NCBI GenBank assembly: GCA_964545855.1
Contig: CAZJHD010000075.1
Location: 1 to 20,747, forward strand
DNA from: CAZJHD01 sp964545855
GTDB lineage: Bacteria; Planctomycetota; UBA1135; JACQFD01
Direction of reading: 5' to 3'
Length of the DNA stretch: 20,747 nucleotides
The notes under the pieces are model-generated. The model did no database searches. It saw nothing but the letters and a program-made list of their open reading frames with translations, and was not told the origin of the DNA. Each line of letters begins with the position of its first letter. Position 1 is the first letter of the stretch. The position numbers were made by a program, and so were the translations under genes. This document shows, one piece after another, positions 1 through 9,682 of the stretch.

Positions 1-2
1 AG

Positions 3-2240
3 TGGACCAGCTTGCCCGAACTGAGGGTGGACCTGACCAGCCGAGCCTTGACACGGCGGCTCCGCCTGAGCCCGGACACGGTGCGCAGCCATCTGCGCCG
101 CAGCCGGAGCGCCCTGCGCGCACGGCTCGAAGCGGAGCACGGCGGCGATCGAGCTTCGTTCGCCGTCGCCCTCCTCTCCCTCGCCGAAGGCGCGCGGCTC
201 GGCGCACCTCTCCTCGGCACCCTCTCCCTCGGAGCTCTCGCGATGTCGACGAAGTCCGCCCTCGGTCTGGTCGGTGCCCTCGTTCTCGCGGCTCTCGCGG
301 CGTGGCGCTTCCTCCCGCTCGGCGGGACCGGGTCCGCTCCGGCGCCGTCCGTGGGCGAGTCCTCTCCCGTCGCCGCGGCGGCGCCGTCGAGACCGACCTC
401 GGAGCCGCCCGCACCCGCGACGACGGAGAGCGCGACCGAGCGGCGCGAAGCCGTCGCATCGGCTCCTGCGGGATCGGCCTCCGTCGCCCGCTTCGCCGCG
501 GTCGAAGGCCGGGTGCTCGACGCGCAGGGCCTCCCCGTCTCGGGAGCGCACGTGCTCGCGTTCCGCGACGCGGCGGCGTACGCGTCCAGCGACGAAGCGG
601 CGTTCCGGGACACCGTCTACCGGCTCGGCATCGAGGGCGGTGGCGCGTTCGCCGAAGCGACGCGCACGCGGACCGGGGCCGATGGCGCGTTTCGTTTCGA
701 GGAGCTGGCGCCCTCCGAGGCCGCGAACGTCTTCGCCTTCTCGCCGGAGCACGGAGTCGCTCTGGCGGCGCGTCAGGCGCTCCGTGCCGGCGAGACGCTT
801 CGCATCGAGCTCCGATTCGCCGAGGGCATCGAGCTCTTCGGCGCCGTCACCGACGAGTCGGGAAGGCCGATTCCGGGGGTCCACGTCTCCTTGTTCGGGA
901 GCGACGCGAGCGGGAGCTACTCGCACGTCGGCTCTCCGCGCACCGACGCAGAGGGAGCGTGGCGCAGCTTTCCGATCGCCTGCCGCTCGTTCATGGTCTC
1001 CGCGAGCGCGCCGGGTCGCGCCGACGCGGATGTGAACCTGCGGGACATTCCGCGCGGAGAGACGCGACGGCGCGTCGACTTGGTCCTCGCGCCAGCACGC
1101 ACGCTGCGCGGCCGTCTCGTGCGCGAGGACGGATCACCGGCGCGCCTCGGGGCCCTCGAGTTGGACCCGGCCTTCGCCGTCGCTCGGGGCCAGCGCGATC
1201 GTGAAGGCGGGCTCGCCCTCTTCGCTTCCTTCGAGGATCCGGCGGAGGCCAAGAACTTCCGATCGCTCGGCCACGAGCGAGGCGAGCTGCACCTCGACAC
1301 CGACGCCTGGGAAGTCTCGCTCGGCCGCGGGGCCGACGACTTCGTCTCGCTCTGGTGGGGGAACGTGCTCCTCGGCTCTCTGCGGATCGAGCAGAACTCC
1401 TCCGGCGGCGACCTCGTGGTGCGCTTCGATCGCATCCCGGAGCCGAGCCATCTCTCGCTCGATCTCCGCGTCGTGCATCGAGACACCGGGGAGGCCGTGC
1501 GGCGCTACTCGGTCACGGTCGCGACGTCGAGCTCCTCCTGGAGGCATCGAAGGGCTCCCGTCGAGGTCGACGACGCCTCCGGCCAGGTGCGCCTCCAGGG
1601 ACTCGAGGCAGGGGAGCAGCGCATGACGGTCGAGGCCTCGGGTTTCGTGCCGCGCACCGCGCGCGTGCTGCTCGCGGCCGGTGGTGGAACGGAGCTCCTC
1701 GTTCTGGAGCTGGCGGAGCCGCGCGCATCGATCGCGGGGGTCGTCGTCGACGGCGCGGGCTCGCCCGTGAACGGAGCGCGGATCCACGTTCTCCAAGTGG
1801 ACGGCATGGTCTCAGCGGCGCCCGGCGCGCAGAGCGTGGAGTCGAATGCCGAGGGACGCTTCTCCATCGAAGGCCTCGCGACGGGGCCCGTCGATCTCCT
1901 GCTGGAGCACAAGGACTGGGCGGGACTCGGACGGCGCATCGACGTCCTCGAGGGCGAGAACGAGGTGCGCCTCGTCGCGACCTTGGGGGAGGTCGTGGTC
2001 TTCCTGCCGCTCGGAGCGGACGGCCCGTTCGGCTTCGAGGTCTACGACACCGCGGGAGTGCCCCAGCACAGCGATGCCGCCGTCTCTCGGAATCGCTTCG
2101 GCGCCGAGTGGAAGATGCGCGTCCCCGCGGGCTCGCTCATCGCGGAAGCCCACTGCCCCGGCTTCGAGACGGCGAGCGTGCCCTTCCTCGCGACGCGGGG
2201 AGCGCGGGTGGAGTTCCCGATGCGTGCCGTGGAGCGATGA
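3..2240 (+). CDS. Sigma-70 region 4 / membrane anchor / carboxypeptidase-regulatory-like domain protein (5' partial)
   Basis: The frame is open at the left edge, so the N-terminus is missing. The first 40 or so residues resemble a sigma-70 region-4 helix-turn-helix (LSPDTVRSHLRRSRSALRAR). An Ala/Gly/Leu-rich linker follows, then one hydrophobic segment encoded about 255-311 and a Pro/Ala/Ser-rich spacer. After that come at least four beta-sandwich repeats of the carboxypeptidase-regulatory-like type, recognisable by openings such as VEGRVLDAQGLPVSGAHV, FGAVTDESGRPIPGVHVSL and IAGVVVDGAGSPVNGARIHV. The inferred topology is a cytoplasmic DNA-binding end and an exported domain chain. The family usually serves as an ECF-type sigma factor, but regions 2 and 3 lie outside the window. 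Alternatively, a separate anchored protein could start at ATG 243 (GGAG at 230-233), with the sigma part being a translated upstream end. No frame break is visible to support that. The gene ends three bases before a palindrome. Confidence 0.66.
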   Translation, partial: WTSLPELRVDLTSRALTRRLRLSPDTVRSHLRRSRSALRARLEAEHGGDRASFAVALLSLAEGARLGAPLLGTLSLGALAMSTKSALGLVGALVLAALAAWRFLPLGGTGSAPAPSVGESSPVAAAAPSRPTSEPPAPATTESATERREAVASAPAGSASVARFAAVEGRVLDAQGLPVSGAHVLAFRDAAAYASSDEAAFRDTVYRLGIEGGGAFAEATRTRTGADGAFRFEELAPSEAANVFAFSPEHGVALAARQALRAGETLRIELRFAEGIELFGAVTDESGRPIPGVHVSLFGSDASGSYSHVGSPRTDAEGAWRSFPIACRSFMVSASAPGRADADVNLRDIPRGETRRRVDLVLAPARTLRGRLVREDGSPARLGALELDPAFAVARGQRDREGGLALFASFEDPAEAKNFRSLGHERGELHLDTDAWEVSLGRGADDFVSLWWGNVLLGSLRIEQNSSGGDLVVRFDRIPEPSHLSLDLRVVHRDTGEAVRRYSVTVATSSSSWRHRRAPVEVDDASGQVRLQGLEAGEQRMTVEASGFVPRTARVLLAAGGGTELLVLELAEPRASIAGVVVDGAGSPVNGARIHVLQVDGMVSAAPGAQSVESNAEGRFSIEGLATGPVDLLLEHKDWAGLGRRIDVLEGENEVRLVATLGEVVVFLPLGADGPFGFEVYDTAGVPQHSDAAVSRNRFGAEWKMRVPAGSLIAEAHCPGFETASVPFLATRGARVEFPMRAVER

Positions 2241-2242
2241 AG

Positions 2243-2273
2243 CCCGGGAAAGGGGTCTGACCCCATTCCCGGG
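2243..2273. repeat. REP-like 31-bp palindrome in convergent gap
   Basis: The arms CCCGGGAA and TTCCCGGG flank an inner GGGGTC-T-GACCCC core, giving a 31-bp inverted repeat with one A/A mismatch beside the core and a single central base. It lies 3 nt after the stop of the sigma/anchor gene and 18 nt before the stop of the converging metallo-beta-lactamase-fold gene. It could work as a bidirectional transcription terminator. The GGGGTCTGACCCC core resembles REP elements that I recall being mobilised by REP-associated tyrosine transposases. No U-tract follows on either strand, so simple intrinsic termination is not clear. Confidence 0.7.
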
Positions 2274-2290
2274 ACGACCGCTCTCACGCT

Positions 2291-3262
2291 TCAGCGACCG
2301 CGGGGCTTCACCGGCTGGACGATGAAGTCCGCGCGCACGTCGCGCCGGGGAGCGCCGGCCATCGAGTGGAGCGCGTCGCGCAGCTCGCGCAGGTGCTCGA
2401 TGCCGAGCTCGAGCCGTCGCTCGTCGGGACGGACGACGGCGCGCGGCGGGTAGTCCTCGCCCGGACGCGTCGTCATCTCGACGTGCGTGCCGAGGATCCC
2501 CGTGACGGGATGGGTCTCGGCGAAGGCCGCGAGGCGGTCGATGCTCGCGACGAAGGCCGCGAAGTCGGGCTCCGGGACGTAGAGGCGGCCCGGGTAGAGC
2601 GAGTCGCCCGTGAGCAGGATCCCCGTGCGCCGGTCGTAGAGCGCGACGTGCGAGGGCTCGTGCCCCGGGAGTGGGATCACGTCGAGGACGCGGCCGCCGA
2701 GGTCGAAGGGCACGATCTCCTCGGGCCAGCGCTCGATGCCGAAGAAGGCGGCGACCTCCTCGGGGCGCGTGCCGACGACGGTCGTGAGCGGACGCCGCGC
2801 GAACTCGGCGTCGCCGGCCACGTGGTCGCCATGCGCGTGGGAGTGGGCGACGACGAGCCGATGCTCGCGGGCGGCGCCCAGACCCGTCGCGGACAGGAGC
2901 GCGTCCACGGCGGGAACGAGGTCGATGCCGCCGGCGCCGCTGTCCAGGAGCAGCGAGCGCGAGGAGCCGACGAGCAGGTAGAGGAAGGGGGCCTCGCGGT
3001 TCGTCCGGAGCGACTGACGCAGCACCCACAGCCCTTCCGCGGCGCGATGCCACTGGATCGGCGGATCGTCCGCGGAGGTGCCGTCGATCCACCGGGCGGG
3101 CATCGTCCAGGCGTCGAGGGCGGGGGTGACGACCGGCGCCGCTCGCTCCGTCGCTCCGGCCTCGCGCGGCGCCGCGCCGCAGGCGCCGGCCAGGGCGAGG
3201 GCGAGCGGGAGCGCGAAGCGCAGGAGCCGGCCCGCCGTGCCGTCGCGGACCGGCGCGCGCAT
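2291..3262 (-). CDS. Exported metallo-beta-lactamase-fold hydrolase
   Basis: 323 residues. The N-terminus is basic, then hydrophobic (residues 12-27), ending in LALAGAC with Cys28, so it is a Sec signal peptide and possibly a lipoprotein, although the lipobox is imperfect (A-G-A-C). The metal-binding pattern of the MBL superfamily is complete: HAHGDH at 142-147, His201 in PLPGHEPSH, Asp220 in LTGD and His260 in GTH. This supports a two-zinc hydrolase acting outside the cytoplasm. The substrate is unknown; glyoxalase-II-like, lactonase or beta-lactamase-like activities are all possible. The ATG shares one base with the stop of the upstream ferredoxin gene (TGATG), so translation is probably coupled and the gene is the last member of the boxC-boxB-ferredoxin operon. 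A secreted hydrolase is unexpected beside cytoplasmic CoA-thioester enzymes. Confidence 0.85.
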   Translation of the reverse strand: MRAPVRDGTAGRLLRFALPLALALAGACGAAPREAGATERAAPVVTPALDAWTMPARWIDGTSADDPPIQWHRAAEGLWVLRQSLRTNREAPFLYLLVGSSRSLLLDSGAGGIDLVPAVDALLSATGLGAAREHRLVVAHSHAHGDHVAGDAEFARRPLTTVVGTRPEEVAAFFGIERWPEEIVPFDLGGRVLDVIPLPGHEPSHVALYDRRTGILLTGDSLYPGRLYVPEPDFAAFVASIDRLAAFAETHPVTGILGTHVEMTTRPGEDYPPRAVVRPDERRLELGIEHLRELRDALHSMAGAPRRDVRADFIVQPVKPRGR

Positions 3263-3600
3263 CAGAAGCCCGTCGAGAAGAGGTCGTAGGTGATCTGCTC
3301 CACGTCCGGCTCGACCTTGCCCGTGAGTCGCTCGAGCTTCGGGCCATTGCCGACGACGCTCTCGACGATCTCGGGGATGTCGGTCTTCTTCACCTGGCTG
3401 TAGAAGCAGCGGTCGGGGTGCACGACGACGTTCACACCGTGGGCGCAGCCGCCGAAGCAGGGGTACTTGCGCACGCGGATCGTCCCCTCGGGGTCCTTCG
3501 CATGGAAGGCGTCGCGCAGCTCCTCGAAGAGCTCCACGGAGCCCTTCTCGCTGCAGTCGCCTCCTTCGCAGACGTAGACGAGGCGCGGACCGTCGGACAT
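3262..3600 (-). CDS. Small thioredoxin-fold [2Fe-2S] ferredoxin, candidate electron donor to BoxB
   Basis: 112 residues. Cys11 and Cys16 (YVCEGGDCSEKG) and Cys48 and Cys52 (YPCFGGCAHG) form the CX4C...CX3C arrangement of thioredoxin-like [2Fe-2S] ferredoxins related to the NuoE subunit. The segment after it (NVVVHPDRCFYSQV) is also typical of that family. No export signal is seen, so it is cytoplasmic. It starts 15 nt after the boxB stop with GAGAG about 9 nt upstream of the ATG, and its stop overlaps the next start. Its place directly behind boxB suggests that it shuttles electrons to the BoxB di-iron centre, a job normally given to BoxA, a much larger flavin/iron-sulfur reductase that is not present here. 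The family assignment is firm; the role is inferred from context. Confidence 0.83.
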   Translation of the reverse strand: MSDGPRLVYVCEGGDCSEKGSVELFEELRDAFHAKDPEGTIRVRKYPCFGGCAHGVNVVVHPDRCFYSQVKKTDIPEIVESVVGNGPKLERLTGKVEPDVEQITYDLFSTGF

Positions 3601-3615
3601 GGGTTCGGTCTCTCG

Positions 3616-5031
<1,416 letters not shown>

Positions 5032-5035
5032 CGAA

Positions 5036-6679
<1,644 letters not shown>

Positions 6680-6719
6680 GGAGCGCGGAGCCTAGAGAGT
6701 CGGTTGCCAGATCACAAGC

Positions 6720-6746
6720 ACTATACTGTCGTTCGCGCGCTTCCAA
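6720..6746 (-). promoter_or_regulatory. Candidate boxC operon promoter
   Basis: On the minus strand TATAGT (6725-6720) matches five of six bases of the sigma-70 -10 consensus. TTGGAA (6746-6741) lies 15 nt upstream as a 4/6 -35 element, a spacer slightly shorter than ideal. The predicted start near 6713 leaves a leader of about 35 nt for boxC. It falls in the only AT-richer patch of a very GC-rich area, inside the divergent boxC/boxR gap. Confidence 0.45.
6722..6727 (+). promoter_or_regulatory. Candidate boxR -10 element
   Basis: TATACT on the plus strand is a five-of-six match to the sigma-70 -10 and overlaps the minus-strand TATAGT by four bases. No good -35 is seen at 16-18 nt; TTGCCA at 6704-6709 is only 12 nt away. 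A second option is the extended -10-like TGACATAAA at 6759-6767, which would start transcription nearly at the boxR GTG and yield a leaderless message. No Shine-Dalgarno is present before boxR, which is compatible with that alternative. Confidence 0.3.
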
Positions 6747-6775
6747 ACGGCAGCAGTCTGACATAAAGTGCATCC

Positions 6776-7528
6776 GTGACGGCCCTTCCCGACCGCGCGC
6801 TCCTCACCCGCCTCGGCCGCCGCATTCGAAAGCTCCGCGACGAGAATCGGCTCCACCGACGCGAGCTCGCGAAGCGCGCGAGCCTCTCGGAGCGCTTCCT
6901 CGCGCAGGTGGAGCTCGGTCGCGGCAACCCGTCCTTCCTGAGCCTCGCGCAGATCGCGCGCGCGCTCGGCAAGGCACCCGCCGATCTCGTGAGCGGCCTC
7001 GACCGCGGCGAAGTGGTCGCCCTCCTCGGCCTTCGCGGCGCCGGGAAGAGCGCCGTCGGCCGCGCCCTCGCGGACCGGCTGCAGATTCCCTTCGTCGAGC
7101 TCGACGCGCGCGTCGAGGAAGCGGCCGGCCTCTCCCTGCAGGAGATGTTCGAGCTCCACGGCGAGACCTACTACCGCCGCCTCGAGCGCGAGGCGCTGGA
7201 GCGCGCGCTCGCCGCCGGCGAGCCGATGGTCCTCGCGACGAGCGGCGGTCTCGTGGGGAGCGACGAGGCCTTCGATCTCCTGAAACGCCGCGCCACGACG
7301 GTCTGGCTGAAGGCGACGCCCGAGGACCACTGGAACCGCGTCGTGGCGCAGGGCGACCACCGGCCCATGGCGAACGATCCCCTCGCCATGCAGCGCCTGC
7401 GGGAGCTGCTCGCGTCGCGCGAGCCGCTCTACGCGACGGCCGACCACGTCGTCGACACGACGGCGCGCCCCGTGGAGGCGCTCGCCGCGGAGCTCGCGGG
7501 GCGCCTCGCGCCGGGGGCACCCGCCTGA
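6776..7528 (+). CDS. boxR: BoxR-type regulator: XRE helix-turn-helix plus shikimate-kinase-like domain
   Basis: 250 residues. Residues 10-75 form an XRE helix-turn-helix (RLGRRIRKLRDENRLHRREL, then LSERFLAQVELGRGNPS). Residues 79-245 resemble shikimate kinase, with a Walker A GLRGAGKS at 85-92, HGETYYRRLE at 128-137 and a lid-like HRPMA near 195-199. This domain order is that of BoxR/BzdR, in which the kinase-like part binds benzoyl-CoA and relieves repression. It is shorter than the roughly 300 residues I expect for proteobacterial BoxR, because the linker between domains is only a few residues. The GTG start is the first in-frame start after the promoter region, and it has no Shine-Dalgarno. 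It is divergent from boxC, the expected target. Confidence 0.88.
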   Translation: MTALPDRALLTRLGRRIRKLRDENRLHRRELAKRASLSERFLAQVELGRGNPSFLSLAQIARALGKAPADLVSGLDRGEVVALLGLRGAGKSAVGRALADRLQIPFVELDARVEEAAGLSLQEMFELHGETYYRRLEREALERALAAGEPMVLATSGGLVGSDEAFDLLKRRATTVWLKATPEDHWNRVVAQGDHRPMANDPLAMQRLRELLASREPLYATADHVVDTTARPVEALAAELAGRLAPGAPA

Positions 7529-7529
7529 C

Positions 7530-7605
7530 ACTGGCTCCGATTCATTCACGCCCCTCGGAGCGCTGCGGAGGCCTCCCCGGGGGCGTGCACCAATTCGGGG
7601 CCAGT
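7530..7605. repeat. 76-bp imperfect hairpin element after boxR
   Basis: Outer arms ACTGGCTCCGA (7530-7540) and TTCGGGGCCAGT (7594-7605) pair with one internal G-T type position and a one-base bulge. Inner arms CACGCCCC (7547-7554) and GGGGCGTG (7580-7587) pair perfectly. The loop carries a further perfect palindrome, GGAGGCCTCC (7567-7576). The element begins 2 nt after the boxR stop codon. It may be a REP/MITE-like repeat, a transcription terminator or an mRNA-stabilising hairpin separating boxR from the next operon. No T-tract follows it. Confidence 0.72.
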
Positions 7606-7667
7606 CTCGATCGGGGAGCCCGGGCGCTCGGCTACCCTCGCGCGCCCCGCACCCCGACACCGCGCGC

Positions 7668-8510
7668 ATGACGTCCGCACCTCCTCCTGTCCCGTCCCGG
7701 CGCCGTCTCGTGGAGACGGCTCCGCAGCACGACGGGCGCATCGCCCTGCTCACCCTCAGCGACCCGCCGCTGAACGGCTACACGCACGAGATGATGCGCG
7801 ACCTCGACGACGCGATCCTCGCGGCGCGCTTCGACGATCGCGTCGACGTGATCGTGCTCACGGGGGCCGGGGAGAAGCACTTCTGCGTCGGCGCGAACAT
7901 CGAGGCGCTGCGCGCCATGACACCGCGGTTCAAGGACTCCTTCTGCCTGCATGCGAACGAGACGCTGCTCCGTCTCGAGCACACGCCGAAGCTCGTGATC
8001 GCCGCGCTGAACGGCAACTTCGTCGGAGGCGGCCTCGAGGTCGCGCTCGCCTGCGACCTCCGCGTCGCGCGGCGGCAGGCGGGGAAGGACTGCGGCCGCG
8101 CCGGGCTCCCGGAGGTGGCCCTCGGCGTGCTCCCCGGCACGGGCGGCACGCAGCGGTTCGCGCGCCTCGTGGGGAAGGCCCGCGCGCTCGAGCTCATGGC
8201 GACGGGGCGCCTCTTCGACCTCGCGGAGGCCCAGGCCCTCGGCGTCGTCGATCGGATCGTCGACGCCGCCGACCACGCGTCCTGGATGCGCGAGGTGATC
8301 GCCTGGGCCTCCCAATTCTGTGCTCCCGGGCGCGCGCCGCGCGCCGTCGGCCACATCAAGCGCGCCGTGCAGAGCGGGGCCGAGGTGCCGCTCGAGTCGG
8401 GGCTCGCCCTCGAGCGCGAGCTCCAGGCGCGGCTCTTCGCGTCGGAGGACGCGAAGGAGGGGCTCGCCGCCTACCTCGAGAAGCGCGCGCCGCGGTTCGG
8501 AGGGCAGTGA
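7668..8510 (+). CDS. Enoyl-CoA hydratase/isomerase (crotonase) family protein
   Basis: 280 residues, a single crotonase domain. The oxyanion-hole region (CVGANIEAL), the catalytic Glu124 in VGGGLEVALACD and Glu149 in GLPEVALGVLPGTGGTQR correspond to the two glutamates of rat mitochondrial enoyl-CoA hydratase, so hydratase chemistry is likely. Unusually it also carries SFCLHANET, with Cys93 placed like the active Cys102 of BoxC (NFCKFTNET). It may act on an unsaturated CoA thioester such as a didehydroadipyl-CoA derived from benzoyl-CoA, but that rests only on proximity to the box genes. The ATG at 7668 has no clear Shine-Dalgarno. It is the first gene of a two-gene unit, with its stop overlapping the next start (TGATG). 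Confidence 0.88.
   Translation: MTSAPPPVPSRRRLVETAPQHDGRIALLTLSDPPLNGYTHEMMRDLDDAILAARFDDRVDVIVLTGAGEKHFCVGANIEALRAMTPRFKDSFCLHANETLLRLEHTPKLVIAALNGNFVGGGLEVALACDLRVARRQAGKDCGRAGLPEVALGVLPGTGGTQRFARLVGKARALELMATGRLFDLAEAQALGVVDRIVDAADHASWMREVIAWASQFCAPGRAPRAVGHIKRAVQSGAEVPLESGLALERELQARLFASEDAKEGLAAYLEKRAPRFGGQ
8499..8504 (+). promoter_or_regulatory. Ribosome binding site deciding dehydrogenase start
   Basis: GGAGGG lies 5 nt before ATG 8510, inside the end of the crotonase gene. This spacing favours ATG 8510 over GTG 8507 (too close) and ATG 8522 (17 nt away). Confidence 0.65.
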
Positions 8511-9553
8511 TGGCGGGCTCCATGCGCGCCGTCGTCGTTCGCGAGCACGGAGGCGTCGAGAAGCTCCGCATCGAGGAGCGTCCGGTGCCCGAGCCCGGGC
8601 CCGGAGAGGTGCGCGTCCGCGTGGAGGCCGCCGCTTTGAACCACCTCGACGTGTGGGTCCGCAAGGGCGTCCCGGGACACACGTTCCCGCTCCCGCTCGT
8701 GCCCGGCTGCGACGGCGCGGGCGTCGTCGACGCGCTCGGCGCCGGCGTCGAAGCCGTTCGCGTGGGAGCGCGCGTCTGCCTCGCGCCGGGGATCGGCTGC
8801 GGGTTGTGCGCCGCCTGCGCGGCGGGCGACGATCCGCTCTGCCGGTCCTACGGGATCCTCGGGGAGACGCGCGACGGCACGAACGCCGAGCACGTGGTGG
8901 TGCCGGCGCGCAACTGCATCCCGATGCCCGAGGGGCAGAGCTTCGAGGAAGCGGCCGCGTGGCCTCTCGCGGCGCTCACGGCGTGGCACATGCTCACGCG
9001 CCGCGTCGTGCTGCGGCCCGGCGAGACGATCCTCGTGCACGCGGCCGGCTCCGGCGTCTCCACGATGGCGATCCCCATGGCGCGGCTGCTGGGCGCGACG
9101 GTCCTCGCCACGTCCGGCACGAAGGAGAAGTGCGAGCGGGCCCTCGCCCTCGGCGCGCACCACGCGATCGACTACGAGGCGGCCGATTTCGCAGCCGAGG
9201 TGAAGCGCATCACGGCGAAGCGCGGCGTCGACGCCGTCGTGAACCACGTCGGCGCGAAGACCTTCGCGAGCGACATGCGGCTCCTCGTGAAGGGGGGCCG
9301 CCTCGTCACCTGCGGAGCGACCGCCGGCTTCGAGCTCGCGACCGACTTCCGGCTCGTCTTCTTCAAGAGCCTCTCGATCCTCGGCTCCACCATGGGCTCC
9401 CTGGGGGAGCTCCACGAGCTCCGGACGCTCTTCGCGTCGGCTGCCCTGCGGCCGACGATCGACTCCACCTTCCCTCTCTCCGAGGTGGGGAAGGCCCATG
9501 CCCGGCTCGCGGACCGGGCAGCCTTCGGGAAGGTCGTGCTCCGCCTGCGCTGA
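8510..9553 (+). CDS. Medium-chain zinc-binding dehydrogenase/reductase (MDR family)
   Basis: 347 residues. The N-terminal GroES-like domain contains a structural-zinc set Cys97, Cys100, Cys103 and Cys111 (CGLCAACAAGDDPLC). A Rossmann domain follows with AAGSGVSTMAI. The positions that normally hold the catalytic zinc in alcohol dehydrogenases are changed: NHLD instead of C-x-x-D at 44-47 and GCD instead of GHE at 66-68. This points to a quinone-oxidoreductase or enoyl-reductase type of reaction, or an altered metal site. It is translationally coupled to the upstream crotonase by TGATG, so both probably act in one pathway. A role in handling the semialdehyde or an unsaturated CoA product of the box route is possible but unproven. 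Start chosen by the Shine-Dalgarno at 8499-8504. Confidence 0.85.
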   Translation: MAGSMRAVVVREHGGVEKLRIEERPVPEPGPGEVRVRVEAAALNHLDVWVRKGVPGHTFPLPLVPGCDGAGVVDALGAGVEAVRVGARVCLAPGIGCGLCAACAAGDDPLCRSYGILGETRDGTNAEHVVVPARNCIPMPEGQSFEEAAAWPLAALTAWHMLTRRVVLRPGETILVHAAGSGVSTMAIPMARLLGATVLATSGTKEKCERALALGAHHAIDYEAADFAAEVKRITAKRGVDAVVNHVGAKTFASDMRLLVKGGRLVTCGATAGFELATDFRLVFFKSLSILGSTMGSLGELHELRTLFASAALRPTIDSTFPLSEVGKAHARLADRAAFGKVVLRLR

Positions 9554-9682
9554 TCGCGGCGCCGGCTCGGTCTCGCCGGGCGTGATTTCGCGGCGAGCCC
9601 CTTGCGGGGGGTGCGTCGCGGGGGAGACTGATGGGCGAACCCCCTCTCGCGAGCGCTCGGATCCCCCGACCGGGCTGTCGCC

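Larger units (their letters stand above)
6718..6771. promoter_or_regulatory. Possible operator half-sites in boxC/boxR divergent gap
   Basis: GCACT at 6718-6722 and AGTGC at 6767-6771 are inverted with respect to each other about 44 bp apart, and the second contains the only TGCA of the gap (6769-6772). I recall that operators of the related regulators BzdR and BoxR in Azoarcus contain TGCA-type elements, but I cannot verify the exact consensus here. The first half-site overlaps the -10-like hexamers and the second abuts the boxR start. Binding there would suit repression of boxC and autorepression of boxR, but five-base half-sites arise easily by chance. Confidence 0.22.

Noticed and set aside
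6704..6709. TTGCCA as -35 for the boxR promoter
   Set aside because: Only 12 nt separates it from TATACT, too short for a sigma-70 promoter.
9590..9622. GC-rich hairpin after the MDR gene as terminator
   Set aside because: Only a 4-5 bp stem (CCCC/GGGG) pairs well and no T-tract follows; not above background for this base composition.
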